DNA of 64,000 bases. Origin: Sediminibacillus albus. GTDB lineage: Bacteria > Bacillota > Bacilli > Bacillales > Amphibacillaceae. Made by a program: the position numbers and the translations under genes. The notes under the pieces were generated by a model. The model did not search any database. It was not told where the DNA came from and saw nothing but the letters and a program-made list of their open reading frames with translations. Location: contig NZ_FNFL01000006.1 of assembly GCF_900101125.1 (NCBI RefSeq), positions 62,001 through 126,000 of the forward strand, in the 5' to 3' direction. Position 1 is the first letter of the stretch; each line of letters starts with the position of its first letter. This document shows positions 8,774 through 17,009 of this stretch, in pieces.

Positions 8774-9754
8774 TTATGCATTCACTTTGAGTTGTTTAAT
8801 TTCCTCTATTAATTGTGGAATCACTTCAAATAAATCACCTACAATCCCATAATCGGCGACATTAAAAATATTTGCCTCGGGGTCTTTGTTAATAGCGACA
8901 ATTACTTTTGAGTTGGACATCCCGGCTAAATGTTGAATAGCTCCGGAGATTCCGCAGGCAATATATAAATCAGGTGTCACAACTTTTCCCGTCTGTCCTA
9001 TTTGCAAAGAGTAATCACAATAGTCGGCATCGCAAGCTCCCCGGGAAGCCCCTACTGCACCGCCCAACACCTCTGCCAGCTCCTCCAGAGGTTCAAATCC
9101 TTCTTTGCTTTTCACCCCGCGACCGCCGGCAATTATTACTTTGGCTTCTGATAAATCAACTCCATCAGCTGCTTTCTTGATTACATCGGTGATAACCGTG
9201 CGCAGATCGTCAATTTCGATATCAACTGTTGAAATTTCACCGGTGCGTGATGAATCCTTTTCTAGAGGAGGGATATTGTTTGGTCGGATTGTCGCAAACA
9301 GTACGCCATCAGTAACGATTTTCTTCTCAAATGCTTTTCCAGAATAAATCGGCCTTGTGAACACTACATTCTCACCGCTTATTTCTATATTTGTTGCATC
9401 CGAGATTAATCCGCTTTCCATTCTTCCGGCAAGTTTAGGAGTCAAATCCTTCCCAATTGCTGTATGTCCCATAATAATAGCTTCAGGAGATTCTTGCTCA
9501 ATAATCTCGGTTACAGCCTGCGAATACCCTTCCGATGTATACGTTTTCAATTTACTGTGCTGAACGACCTTTACTTTATCTGCTCCATAGAATATCATTT
9601 CTTCCGCTAAACTGTTGAGATCACCTTCCCCACAAATGACAGCGACCACTTCACCGCCTGAACCCACTTGTTTAGCAGCAGCAATTGCTTCAAAAGTAAC
9701 ATTTCTTAATACCCCATCACGGGCTTCTCCAATTACTAATACTTTTCTGCTCAT
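8774..9754 (-). CDS. etfA: Electron transfer flavoprotein alpha subunit
   Basis: With EtfB it accepts electrons from acyl-CoA dehydrogenases during beta-oxidation. The 326-residue protein has the N-terminal ETF fold and the C-terminal FAD-binding domain, visible as SRGACDADYC, GQTGKVVTPDLYIACGISGA and INKDPEANIFNVADYGIVGD, the standard EtfA signature. It follows etfB by 26 bp and ends the operon. Confidence 0.97.
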   Translation of the reverse strand: MSRKVLVIGEARDGVLRNVTFEAIAAAKQVGSGGEVVAVICGEGDLNSLAEEMIFYGADKVKVVQHSKLKTYTSEGYSQAVTEIIEQESPEAIIMGHTAIGKDLTPKLAGRMESGLISDATNIEISGENVVFTRPIYSGKAFEKKIVTDGVLFATIRPNNIPPLEKDSSRTGEISTVDIEIDDLRTVITDVIKKAADGVDLSEAKVIIAGGRGVKSKEGFEPLEELAEVLGGAVGASRGACDADYCDYSLQIGQTGKVVTPDLYIACGISGAIQHLAGMSNSKVIVAINKDPEANIFNVADYGIVGDLFEVIPQLIEEIKQLKVNA

Positions 9755-9780
9755 TTTTTTACTCCTTTCCCTGCCTGTAG

Positions 9781-10554
9781 TTATATAACTTTCGCTTCAT
9801 TTTTGAGCAATGTGACAAGTTCTTTCACTTGATCATTAACATCTCCTTCTAAAACCTTGCCGGATTCCTTTTCAGGCGGAAGAAATATTTCGATTGTTTT
9901 CGTTTTTGGCTCTACGTCTTCTTCTTCCAGGTCTAAATCGTCAATTTCCAATTCTTCCAGCGGCTTCTTCTTCGCCTTCATGATTCCCGGCAACGAAGGA
10001 TAACGAGGCTCATTAAGCCCTTGCTGACAGGTTACTAGTAGCGGGAGAGTTGTATCAACCTTTTCGACATCCCCTTCTACATCGCGTTCAATATGGACAG
10101 TTTCTCCCTCGATATCCATTTTTGTGATGGTAGTAACATAAGCTATATCCAGCCTTTCTGCCAACCTCGGTCCTACTTGGCCGCTAGCTTCATCTATCGC
10201 TACATTTCCAGCTAAGATTAAATCAGCTTCTTTATCTTCGAAGAATGCTTCCAATATTTTTACGGTAGTAAATTGATCTCCTTTTTCCAAGTCATCTTCT
10301 GTGTTAATTAAAACTGCCTTATCAGCACCCATAGCCAAAGCCGTCCGCAGCTGTTTTTCCGATTCCTCTTCTCCAACAGTTACCACTGTCACCTCGCCGC
10401 CATGCTGATCACGCTGGTTTATCGCTTCCTCAACAGCATATTCGTCATAGGGGTTGATTATAAATTCTGCCCCTTCCTCATCGATGCTCCCTTGGCTAAC
10501 ATTTATCTTTTCTTCTGTATCAAAGGTCCGCTTTAATAAAACATAAATATTCAT
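9781..10554 (-). CDS. etfB: Electron transfer flavoprotein beta subunit
   Basis: Forms the heterodimer with EtfA and binds AMP in the bacterial type. The 257-residue protein shows the beta-subunit pattern: MNIYVLLKRTFDTEEKI, NPYDEYAVEEA, ALAMGADKAVLI and the recognition-loop region RYPSLPGIMKAKKKP. It begins 15 bp after fadB, in the same operon. Confidence 0.97.
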   Translation of the reverse strand: MNIYVLLKRTFDTEEKINVSQGSIDEEGAEFIINPYDEYAVEEAINQRDQHGGEVTVVTVGEEESEKQLRTALAMGADKAVLINTEDDLEKGDQFTTVKILEAFFEDKEADLILAGNVAIDEASGQVGPRLAERLDIAYVTTITKMDIEGETVHIERDVEGDVEKVDTTLPLLVTCQQGLNEPRYPSLPGIMKAKKKPLEELEIDDLDLEEEDVEPKTKTIEIFLPPEKESGKVLEGDVNDQVKELVTLLKNEAKVI

Positions 10555-10569
10555 CTATATCCTTCCTTT

Positions 10570-11343
10570 CTACTTATCTTGAAAACTTGGTTTTCTTTTT
10601 TCTATGAAAGCAGTAATTCCTTCGCTGGCATCATTATTGCCGAATATTTCCCCGAATGCCTTCGCTTCAGCGTCGATACCTTCCTTAAATTGACTGCTTT
10701 TCGCATATGGCAGAAGCTGCATGACACGGTGAACGGTTGGCCCGCTTTTTTCGGCTATTTTTCCTGCCAGCCTCTCCGCCTGTTGAAACAGATCAGCTTC
10801 AGGATAGCTTTGATTAGCAAGTCCCAGCTTTGCTGCATCTTTCCCGCTAATCGGCTCTCCGGTTAAAATCATTTCATATGCTTTGGCTCTTCCCACATAA
10901 CCAGGGAGACGTTGCGTACCGGCAAATCCAGGAATGATTCCGATCGTCAATTCAGGCAGTCCGAGTTTAGCTTCATCACTGACTAACCGGATATGGCATG
11001 CCATCGCTAGCTCCAACCCACCCCCGAGGGCAGCTCCGTGGATCACTGCGATGATCGGAACAGGGAAAGCCTCCATCCGGTCGAATAACTGCTGGCCATA
11101 TTTTGCTAACGAGGTGTAATCTGCTTCTTCCTGCAAGGATGTGAATTCTTTAATGTCCGCTCCAGCAGAGAAAAAGCGCCCTTCCCCCTTCAACACAATC
11201 ACTTTAACAGCGGGATCATTTTCCAAGTTGTCCAGGATTTCTGACAACTCCTCTAAAATAGCTCTCGATAAAGCATTTGCCGGCGGGCTGCTAATCGTCA
11301 GCTCTGTGACCGATCCTGCTTTTTCAGATAAGATATGCTTCAT
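10570..11343 (-). CDS. fadB: Enoyl-CoA hydratase (crotonase family)
   Basis: Hydrates trans-2-enoyl-CoA in beta-oxidation. At 257 residues it is a single crotonase domain. The oxyanion-hole segments are FSAGADIKEF and HGAALGGG, and the two catalytic glutamates are at about 111 (GGGLELAMA) and 131 (LPELTIG), the usual 20-residue spacing. It lies 42 bp after fadR in the fadR-fadB-etfB-etfA unit. The symbol follows the B. subtilis operon; the protein is monofunctional, unlike E. coli FadB. Confidence 0.93.
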   Translation of the reverse strand: MKHILSEKAGSVTELTISSPPANALSRAILEELSEILDNLENDPAVKVIVLKGEGRFFSAGADIKEFTSLQEEADYTSLAKYGQQLFDRMEAFPVPIIAVIHGAALGGGLELAMACHIRLVSDEAKLGLPELTIGIIPGFAGTQRLPGYVGRAKAYEMILTGEPISGKDAAKLGLANQSYPEADLFQQAERLAGKIAEKSGPTVHRVMQLLPYAKSSQFKEGIDAEAKAFGEIFGNNDASEGITAFIEKRKPSFQDK

Positions 11344-11385
11344 TTCTTTTCTCCTCCTTACAGCTCTATATAAATTCCCGTATTC

Positions 11386-11970
11386 CTATTGTTTAGACAA
11401 CCCGTTTATAAGCAGCTGGTGTACTTCTGCTGCCTGATCAGCCAGATTGTATTTTTGTTCCTTCATTACCCAGTTTGTCACGGTTTCATCCAAAGTCCCA
11501 AATATCATCTGCCTGACAAGCCTTGTATTTAACTCGGAATGAAAAACTCCTTCCTGTATTCCCTCATCAATGATACTGTCTATTACCTTAAGATATCTTT
11601 TTAGGACTTCATTTATTTTGTGACGGAGCTCCTGGTTTGATTGACGGAGTTCTAATTGTGTTACTATTGCCAAAGGGACATTTGCTCCTAGCTGGCTGAA
11701 ATGCAGCCTGATTAACTCTAGGAGCTTATCCTCTGCATTATTCTTTTCAGCAATTTCCGTTTCGATTCTCGCTATAAATTGCCCCATCTTATCCTGGAAT
11801 AAGGAGACTAAAATATCTTCTTTATTTTTAAAATATAAATAAATCGTTCCGTCGGCTACCCCTGCTTTTTTTGCTATCTTGGATACCTGGGAGGAATGAT
11901 ATCCGTTTTCAGCAATCACCTCTACTGCTGCATCAATTATTTGTTTGAACTTAGGTTTGGTATTTTTCAT
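11386..11970 (-). CDS. fadR: TetR-family fatty-acid degradation repressor FadR
   Basis: Represses beta-oxidation genes and is released by long-chain acyl-CoA (known for B. subtilis FadR/YsiA). The 194-residue protein has the TetR helix-turn-helix at about 10-55: IIDAAVEVIAENGYHSSQVS and AKKAGVADGTIYLYFKNKED. The rest is the ligand-binding helical domain. Start ATG with AGGAG eight bases upstream. A textbook FadR operator and a consensus promoter lie 27-80 bp upstream, so it is probably autoregulated together with fadB-etfBA. Confidence 0.95.
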   Translation of the reverse strand: MKNTKPKFKQIIDAAVEVIAENGYHSSQVSKIAKKAGVADGTIYLYFKNKEDILVSLFQDKMGQFIARIETEIAEKNNAEDKLLELIRLHFSQLGANVPLAIVTQLELRQSNQELRHKINEVLKRYLKVIDSIIDEGIQEGVFHSELNTRLVRQMIFGTLDETVTNWVMKEQKYNLADQAAEVHQLLINGLSKQ

Positions 11971-11996
11971 TTTTCATTCTCCTACCTGACTCATTA

Positions 11997-12016
11997 ATGA
12001 ATGAATAATCATTCAT
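11997..12016 (-). promoter_or_regulatory. FadR operator
   Basis: ATGAATGAATAATCATTCAT consists of perfect half-sites ATGAATGA and TCATTCAT around four bases, the consensus of B. subtilis FadR sites. It covers the expected transcription start of the promoter just upstream, where bound repressor would block initiation. Confidence 0.92.
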
Positions 12017-12020
12017 CCAT

Positions 12021-12049
12021 ATTTTACAACCAGGCAGTTTTTCTGTCAA
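12021..12049 (-). promoter_or_regulatory. Sigma-A promoter of fadR-fadB-etfBA
   Basis: TTGACA (minus strand, at 12044-12049), 17-base spacer, TAAAAT (12021-12026). Both boxes are close to consensus, and the FadR operator follows directly. Confidence 0.88.
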
Positions 12050-12117
12050 CTAGTTGGTGCTTGTCTTTTTTTAGAGTAACTTGGCTTTTCGCCAAGTCAT
12101 TCCTCGCTTCCCTGTAA

Positions 12118-13821
12118 TTAAACAGATTCGGAAGCGGCTGTTTCCATTTTCTTTTTATCTTCTTCCACGAGTTTACGGCGAAGTATTTTTCCAACTGCAG
12201 TCTTTGGCAGCTCATCCATAAATTCATATATTCTTGGCACTTTGTAAGCAGCAAGCCGTTTTCTGCAAAAAACATCCAGTTCTTCTTCGTTCAAATCCCA
12301 ACCTTGTTTAGCCACAACATAAGCTTTGACGGTTTCTCCTCTGTAAGGGTCTGGTATTCCAGCAATTACTACTTCCTGAATCCCCTCAAATTCATATAAT
12401 ACCTCTTCTACTTCCCGGGGATAAATATTGTACCCACCGGCAATAATCATATCTTTTTTGCGGTCAACTACATAGAAGTAGCCTTTCTCATCCATATATC
12501 CGATATCTCCGGTAAAAAGCCAACCATCCTTTAACACATTATTTGTTTCTTCTTCTCTATTCCAATAACCCTTCATAACTTGCGGGCCTTTAACAGCGAT
12601 TTCCCCAATTTCTCCAGGCTCGACTTCCTCCATTGTTTCCATATCCATGATGCGGGCGTCGGTATCAGGCCACGGTACCCCGACACTTCCATTGACTCGA
12701 CGCAATTTTAAAAAGTTAGAGTGAGTTACTGGAGAAGATTCGGTCAATCCGTAGCCTTCTACCAAGTTACCATTCGTAATTTTTTCAAATTGTTCCTGAA
12801 CCTCGGAAGGTAATGGAGCAGATCCACTTACACAAGCATTGACAGAAGATAAGTCAAATTGCTTCACTTTCGGGTGGTTTAATAGTGCGATATAAATGGT
12901 CGGAGCACCTGGAAATACAGTGGGGCGTTGTTTTTCGATGGTCTTCAATACATCTTCCGGTTCGAACTTAGGCAGCAGTATCATTTTAGCTCCGGTCATA
13001 ATCGAGTAATTCATTACTGTCGTCATTCCATATACGTGGAAAAACGGAAGCACTCCTAACACAATATCTTGTTCTTCTCTCTTTCCGAGCCATGCGATAG
13101 ACATCAACCCGTTTGCCACAAGGTTATAATGAGTCAGCATAACTCCTTTCGGATAACCGGTCGTTCCCCCTGTATATTGAAGAAGAGCCAGATCTTCCTG
13201 TGGATCAATATCATATTCTTTTATCTGTACATTATTCTTCTGCAGGATTTTGTTCCACAAGTGAGTATCTGAAGACTCCTCCAGCTTCACTACTAAGTTG
13301 TATTGCTTTTTTTGCACATAAGGATAGATAAGATTTTTTGGGAATGGTAAATACTCCTTGATTTGTGTAACAATCACATGCTCAAGACCGGTTGTTTCTT
13401 TGACATTAGAAACCTTCGGAAGTAAGATGTCCAGACAGATAATCACTTTTGCCCCTGAATCCTGTACCTGATACTCTAATTCCCTTTCCTGGTATAAGGG
13501 ATTGGTTTGTACCACTATCCCCCCGGCTAATAATACTCCATAATAGCTAATCACTGCCTGCGGAGTATTAGGAAGCATAATCGCTACCCGATCTCCTTTT
13601 TCCACTCCGAGGGATTGCAGATATGCGGCTATTTTTTTCGACTGGGTATAAACCTCTTCAAACGTCAACTCTTTCCCCACAAAATAAAGCGCTTTCATTT
13701 TTGGGTGTTTCGATGCTCTTTCTTTCAAATAATCATGCAGAGGTTTCTTGTCATAGTCGATCGTTATTGGAATATCTTCTGGATATTGAGCATGCCAGAG
13801 TTTCTCACTTCCTTGATTCAT
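12118..13821 (-). CDS. lcfA: Long-chain fatty acid-CoA ligase
   Basis: Activates long-chain fatty acids with ATP and CoA, the entry to beta-oxidation. The 567-residue protein has the AMP-binding signature YTGGTTGYPKGVMLTH at about 217-232, the adenine motif GYGLTESSP, and the hinge/C-terminal motifs LFTGDIGY and DRKKDMIIAGG. Start ATG MNQGSEKLWH with AGGAGG upstream. It precedes fadR as in B. subtilis, but here fadR has its own promoter and no FadR site is seen before lcfA. Confidence 0.95.
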   Translation of the reverse strand: MNQGSEKLWHAQYPEDIPITIDYDKKPLHDYLKERASKHPKMKALYFVGKELTFEEVYTQSKKIAAYLQSLGVEKGDRVAIMLPNTPQAVISYYGVLLAGGIVVQTNPLYQERELEYQVQDSGAKVIICLDILLPKVSNVKETTGLEHVIVTQIKEYLPFPKNLIYPYVQKKQYNLVVKLEESSDTHLWNKILQKNNVQIKEYDIDPQEDLALLQYTGGTTGYPKGVMLTHYNLVANGLMSIAWLGKREEQDIVLGVLPFFHVYGMTTVMNYSIMTGAKMILLPKFEPEDVLKTIEKQRPTVFPGAPTIYIALLNHPKVKQFDLSSVNACVSGSAPLPSEVQEQFEKITNGNLVEGYGLTESSPVTHSNFLKLRRVNGSVGVPWPDTDARIMDMETMEEVEPGEIGEIAVKGPQVMKGYWNREEETNNVLKDGWLFTGDIGYMDEKGYFYVVDRKKDMIIAGGYNIYPREVEEVLYEFEGIQEVVIAGIPDPYRGETVKAYVVAKQGWDLNEEELDVFCRKRLAAYKVPRIYEFMDELPKTAVGKILRRKLVEEDKKKMETAASESV

Positions 13822-13892
13822 CTAACTACCTCCTTTTTTTATTATTATCTCTATTATAACTTTATCGAGTTGTTTTTTAAATATTTTTATTT

Positions 13893-13906
13893 TTCCAACG
13901 CTTTCC
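13893..13906 (-). promoter_or_regulatory. Weak cre-like site upstream of lcfA
   Basis: GGAAAGCGTTGGAA (minus strand) matches 8 of the 11 defined positions of the CcpA site TGWAAnCGnTnWCA, and lies about 40 bp upstream of a TATAAT (13853-13858). Catabolite repression of the lcfA operon is known in B. subtilis; this particular site is tentative. Confidence 0.3.
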
Positions 13907-13957
13907 CTTTAAGACTATTTACCCAAAAAAAGTCTTTAATATTGGAAGATTAATCCT

Positions 13958-13985
13958 AAAAACCGGCAAATAATAATTATGCCGG
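13958..13985 (-). terminator. Terminator after yshE and the 27-residue ORF
   Basis: On the minus strand CCGGCA and TGCCGG form a stem, extended inward by TAAT/ATTA, followed by TTTTT. It lies 15 bp after the stop of the small ORF. Confidence 0.75.
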
Positions 13986-13999
13986 ACCATTAGGTTCCT

Positions 14000-14083
14000 T
14001 TAGGATGCCATCATCAAATATATTATTCCGACTATGACAAATAAAACAGCCACTACAGCCATTATTTTAGCTAAAGTTTCCAT
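14000..14083 (-). CDS. Small single-span membrane protein, 27 residues (unannotated)
   Basis: ATG at 14081-14083 has AGGAGG seven bases upstream, the best ribosome site locally. It opens a 27-codon frame ending in TAA: start METLAKIM, then one strongly hydrophobic helix of about 18 residues (VVAVLFVIVGIIYLMM). It begins 17 bp after yshE and is followed by an intrinsic terminator, so it is likely the last cistron of the mutS2-yshE transcript. I do not recognise the family. Composition and layout resemble other single-helix regulatory membrane peptides of Bacillus; partner and function are unknown. Confidence 0.6.
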   Translation of the reverse strand: METLAKIMAVVAVLFVIVGIIYLMMAS

Positions 14084-14100
14084 GCTTTTCCTCCTGTAAT

Positions 14101-14508
14101 TCAGCCAATGCTGGCTCCGATAACAAACGATAATCCCACTGAAATCACCATCGATATAAATCCAACCGCCCTGTTATCGCTGGCAATTTCATCATCAATC
14201 CGGTAAGTGGGTGTCAAGAATTCAAATACAAAATAACCGATCAGTAAAAGAAAAAATCCAAATATTCCCCAGCCAATACTTTGTAATAACGTATCATTAT
14301 GTTCTATCGAATACCTGAAAATATTGGCAATCCCAAAAATTTTACCGCCGGTTGCCATTGCCACAGAAAGATTTCCATTTCTAATCTCCTCCCAATTTTT
14401 ATAGGAGGTCACAATTTCGAATATTGCCAGGAATAATATCAAGCAAAGTATCGACACACTATATCTAGCAGCAGTTTCAACGAGTGTATTTTCCCAAAAG
14501 CCAGTCAT
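14101..14508 (-). CDS. yshE: DUF350 membrane protein YshE
   Basis: A 135-residue integral membrane protein with about four transmembrane helices, matching the DUF350 family (YjfL-like). Visible features are the conserved NLSVAMATGGKIFGIANIFR segment and the C-terminal helix GFISMVISVGLSFVIGASIG. Function is unproven. It lies 100 bp after mutS2, as in B. subtilis, and overlaps nothing. Confidence 0.87.
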   Translation of the reverse strand: MTGFWENTLVETAARYSVSILCLILFLAIFEIVTSYKNWEEIRNGNLSVAMATGGKIFGIANIFRYSIEHNDTLLQSIGWGIFGFFLLLIGYFVFEFLTPTYRIDDEIASDNRAVGFISMVISVGLSFVIGASIG

Positions 14509-14612
14509 AAAATATCCTCATCCTTTTTATTCTCCATTAATGTAAGTTTTCCAAGGGGATACATGTCCGCAGCCCTTGGAAAAACTCTGTTTCTTCTCGC
14601 AGTTACGTCTTT

Positions 14613-16955
14613 TTAAAACTCCAGTACGGTTACACCGCTGCCGCCTTCATTCATGCCGCCGGACCGGTAATTGGTAATTCGTGAATGCTTTTTAGCAAAA
14701 TCCTGAACACCATTCCGCAATGCCCCCGTTCCTTTTCCATGAATGATGGAAACGCGCGGGTAGCCTGCAAGCAAAGCATCATCCACATATTTTTCTAACT
14801 GTTGTAATGCATTTTCATAACGCTCCCCGCGCAAATCCAGCTCTGTCTTTACATGGTAGCTTGAACCCTTGACGGTTGCCATCGGTTTTTCTACCAGCGG
14901 TTGTTCTCTTTTAATAAACTGTAAGTCTTTTTGCTTGGCTTTTATCTTCATTATCCCAGCCTGGACGAGAAATTCCTTATCATTCACTTTCTCCAGAATG
15001 GTGCCCTTCTGATTCAAGGTTAATAATTTGACTTCATCCCCCGCTTCCAGCTGTTGTTTTGTATCCTTCGCTTTAGGGGTACCTGCCTGCTGTTTTTTAG
15101 AAAGATCCGGCTGAGCTTCATCCAGCATCTTCCTAGCCTCAATCCATTCGTGTTCCTTTAATCCAGATTGGTTTTTCATTGATCGTAATTCCGACACAAT
15201 TGCTTCTGCTTCTTCTCTTGCCTTTTGAACAGCCTTTTCTGCTTTTTGCTCAGCCTTTTTGTACAATTCTTCTCGCTTATTATCTAATTCCTGCCACTGC
15301 CGTTCTAAATCCATTTTCAATTGTTCTGCTTCTGCTAATGTACGGTCTGCTTCCTCATAATCCCTTTCTGCACCTCGCCTGGACTCTTCAAGAGAAGCTA
15401 TCATATTCTCGACGCTCTTTGAGTCAGTACCTATGTGGCTTTTGGCAGTGTTGATTATATCCTCTTCCAAGCCCAGTCTTCTTGATATTTCAAATGCATT
15501 GCTTCGGCCTGGAACGCCGATTAATAATCGGTAAGTTGGTTTCAAAGTCTGGATATCAAACTCAACAGAAGCGTTTATCACGCCTTTGCGGTTATACCCG
15601 TATGCCTTGAGTTCAGGATAATGGGTGGTCGCTATAATTCTTGCACCCCTTCCCACAACTTCATCCAGAATAGCCATTGCCAGTGCAGCACCTTCCTGCG
15701 GGTCTGTCCCCGCTCCTAATTCATCAAATAAAACCAATGTCTTGTCATCTATATTTTTTAAAATGTCGACTATATTGGTCATATGTGAAGAAAAAGTGCT
15801 CAGGCTTTGTTCAATCGACTGCTCGTCACCGATGTCTGCAAAAACGTTTGAGAATACAGCAAGCTCGCAGCCGTCTAAAGCCGGTATCTGAAGTCCTGAT
15901 TGCGCCATCAACGTGCAGAGACCGACCATTTTAAGGGTAACGGTTTTACCCCCAGTGTTCGGTCCTGTAATGACTATTGAAGTATACTCCTTTCCGATCT
16001 CTACGTCATTTGGAACAACTTCGTCTTCGGTGATCAGAGGGTGTCTTGCTTGCTTCATATGGATATAGCCTTGATCATTCATCTTAGGCATGGAAGCTCG
16101 CATCAGCTTGCCAAGTTTTGCTCTGGCAAACATAAAATCAACCTCTGCCAAAACTTCTACATTCTTATATAAAAACGCCTCGTCTTCGGCAATCCGTTCT
16201 GAAAGGTCCCGTAGGATTCTTTCTATTTCATTTTTCTCTTGAGCCCTGGCTTCGGAAAGCTGGTTATTCAAATCAACTACTGCCTGTGGCTCTATAAATA
16301 ATGTTGCTCCTGACGAAGACTGATCATGGACAATGCCGCCGATAGCGCCACGGTACTCCTGTTTTACTGGCAGAACATAACGATCATTCCGGATGGTCAC
16401 AATCGCATCTGATAACATTTTAGTTTTAGTTCTCGTAAAATTTTCCAATCGATCTCTTATCCGGCTTTCATTTGTTCTGATTTTTGAGCGGATGGTCCGC
16501 AGCTTATCCGATGCCCCATCCATTACATGGCCATGGTCATCGATACAGCTCTTTATTTGCCGCTCTAAATCGTTTAAGGGCATGATTTGTTCTGTTAACT
16601 CCCTTAATATCGGAAGCTCCGGCTCTTCCATATCAGCGATGAAGGATTTCAGCTGTTTTCCGCCATAGATGGTACTGGCTATATCCAAGCACTCCATAGG
16701 ATTTAATATTCCGCCAATAACTGTTCGTTTTATACTGGGCTTTATGTCAAATATTCCACCAAGAGGAATATGCCCCTTCAACCTTAAAACTTGAGCTGCT
16801 TCATCTGTCTCTTCCTGCAGCTTATTCACCTGTTCGAGGCTCGAGGAAGGTTTGAGAGCCAAAGTTTTTTCTTTTCCTAATGCGGAAGCAGCCTGATCCT
16901 TTAACATATCAATAATCTTCCTGTATTCTAGCACATGATATATGCGGTCGTTCAT
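14613..16955 (-). CDS. mutS2: MutS2 endonuclease/ATPase
   Basis: MutS2 is a MutS paralogue without mismatch-recognition domains. It acts on recombination intermediates and, in B. subtilis, in rescue of collided ribosomes. The 780-residue chain has the core/lever domains, an ABC-type ATPase with Walker A GPNTGGKT at about 333-340 and Walker [20 protein letters not shown], a Lys/Glu-rich coiled coil near 510-600, and a C-terminal Smr nuclease domain with [11 protein letters not shown] and HGKGTGALR. Start [14 protein letters not shown]. It follows polX in the same direction. Confidence 0.97.
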   Translation of the reverse strand: MNDRIYHVLEYRKIIDMLKDQAASALGKEKTLALKPSSSLEQVNKLQEETDEAAQVLRLKGHIPLGGIFDIKPSIKRTVIGGILNPMECLDIASTIYGGKQLKSFIADMEEPELPILRELTEQIMPLNDLERQIKSCIDDHGHVMDGASDKLRTIRSKIRTNESRIRDRLENFTRTKTKMLSDAIVTIRNDRYVLPVKQEYRGAIGGIVHDQSSSGATLFIEPQAVVDLNNQLSEARAQEKNEIERILRDLSERIAEDEAFLYKNVEVLAEVDFMFARAKLGKLMRASMPKMNDQGYIHMKQARHPLITEDEVVPNDVEIGKEYTSIVITGPNTGGKTVTLKMVGLCTLMAQSGLQIPALDGCELAVFSNVFADIGDEQSIEQSLSTFSSHMTNIVDILKNIDDKTLVLFDELGAGTDPQEGAALAMAILDEVVGRGARIIATTHYPELKAYGYNRKGVINASVEFDIQTLKPTYRLLIGVPGRSNAFEISRRLGLEEDIINTAKSHIGTDSKSVENMIASLEESRRGAERDYEEADRTLAEAEQLKMDLERQWQELDNKREELYKKAEQKAEKAVQKAREEAEAIVSELRSMKNQSGLKEHEWIEARKMLDEAQPDLSKKQQAGTPKAKDTKQQLEAGDEVKLLTLNQKGTILEKVNDKEFLVQAGIMKIKAKQKDLQFIKREQPLVEKPMATVKGSSYHVKTELDLRGERYENALQQLEKYVDDALLAGYPRVSIIHGKGTGALRNGVQDFAKKHSRITNYRSGGMNEGGSGVTVLEF

Positions 16956-17009
16956 GAGTATAAACCCCTTTTTCTAAAAATAGCTCATTTCATTTCTGCT
17001 TTCCTCAAC

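Noticed and set aside
12079-12099. Hairpin ACTTGGC/GCCAAGT between lcfA and fadR as a terminator
   Set aside because: No T-run follows on the minus strand; it may slow transcription but is not a clear terminator.
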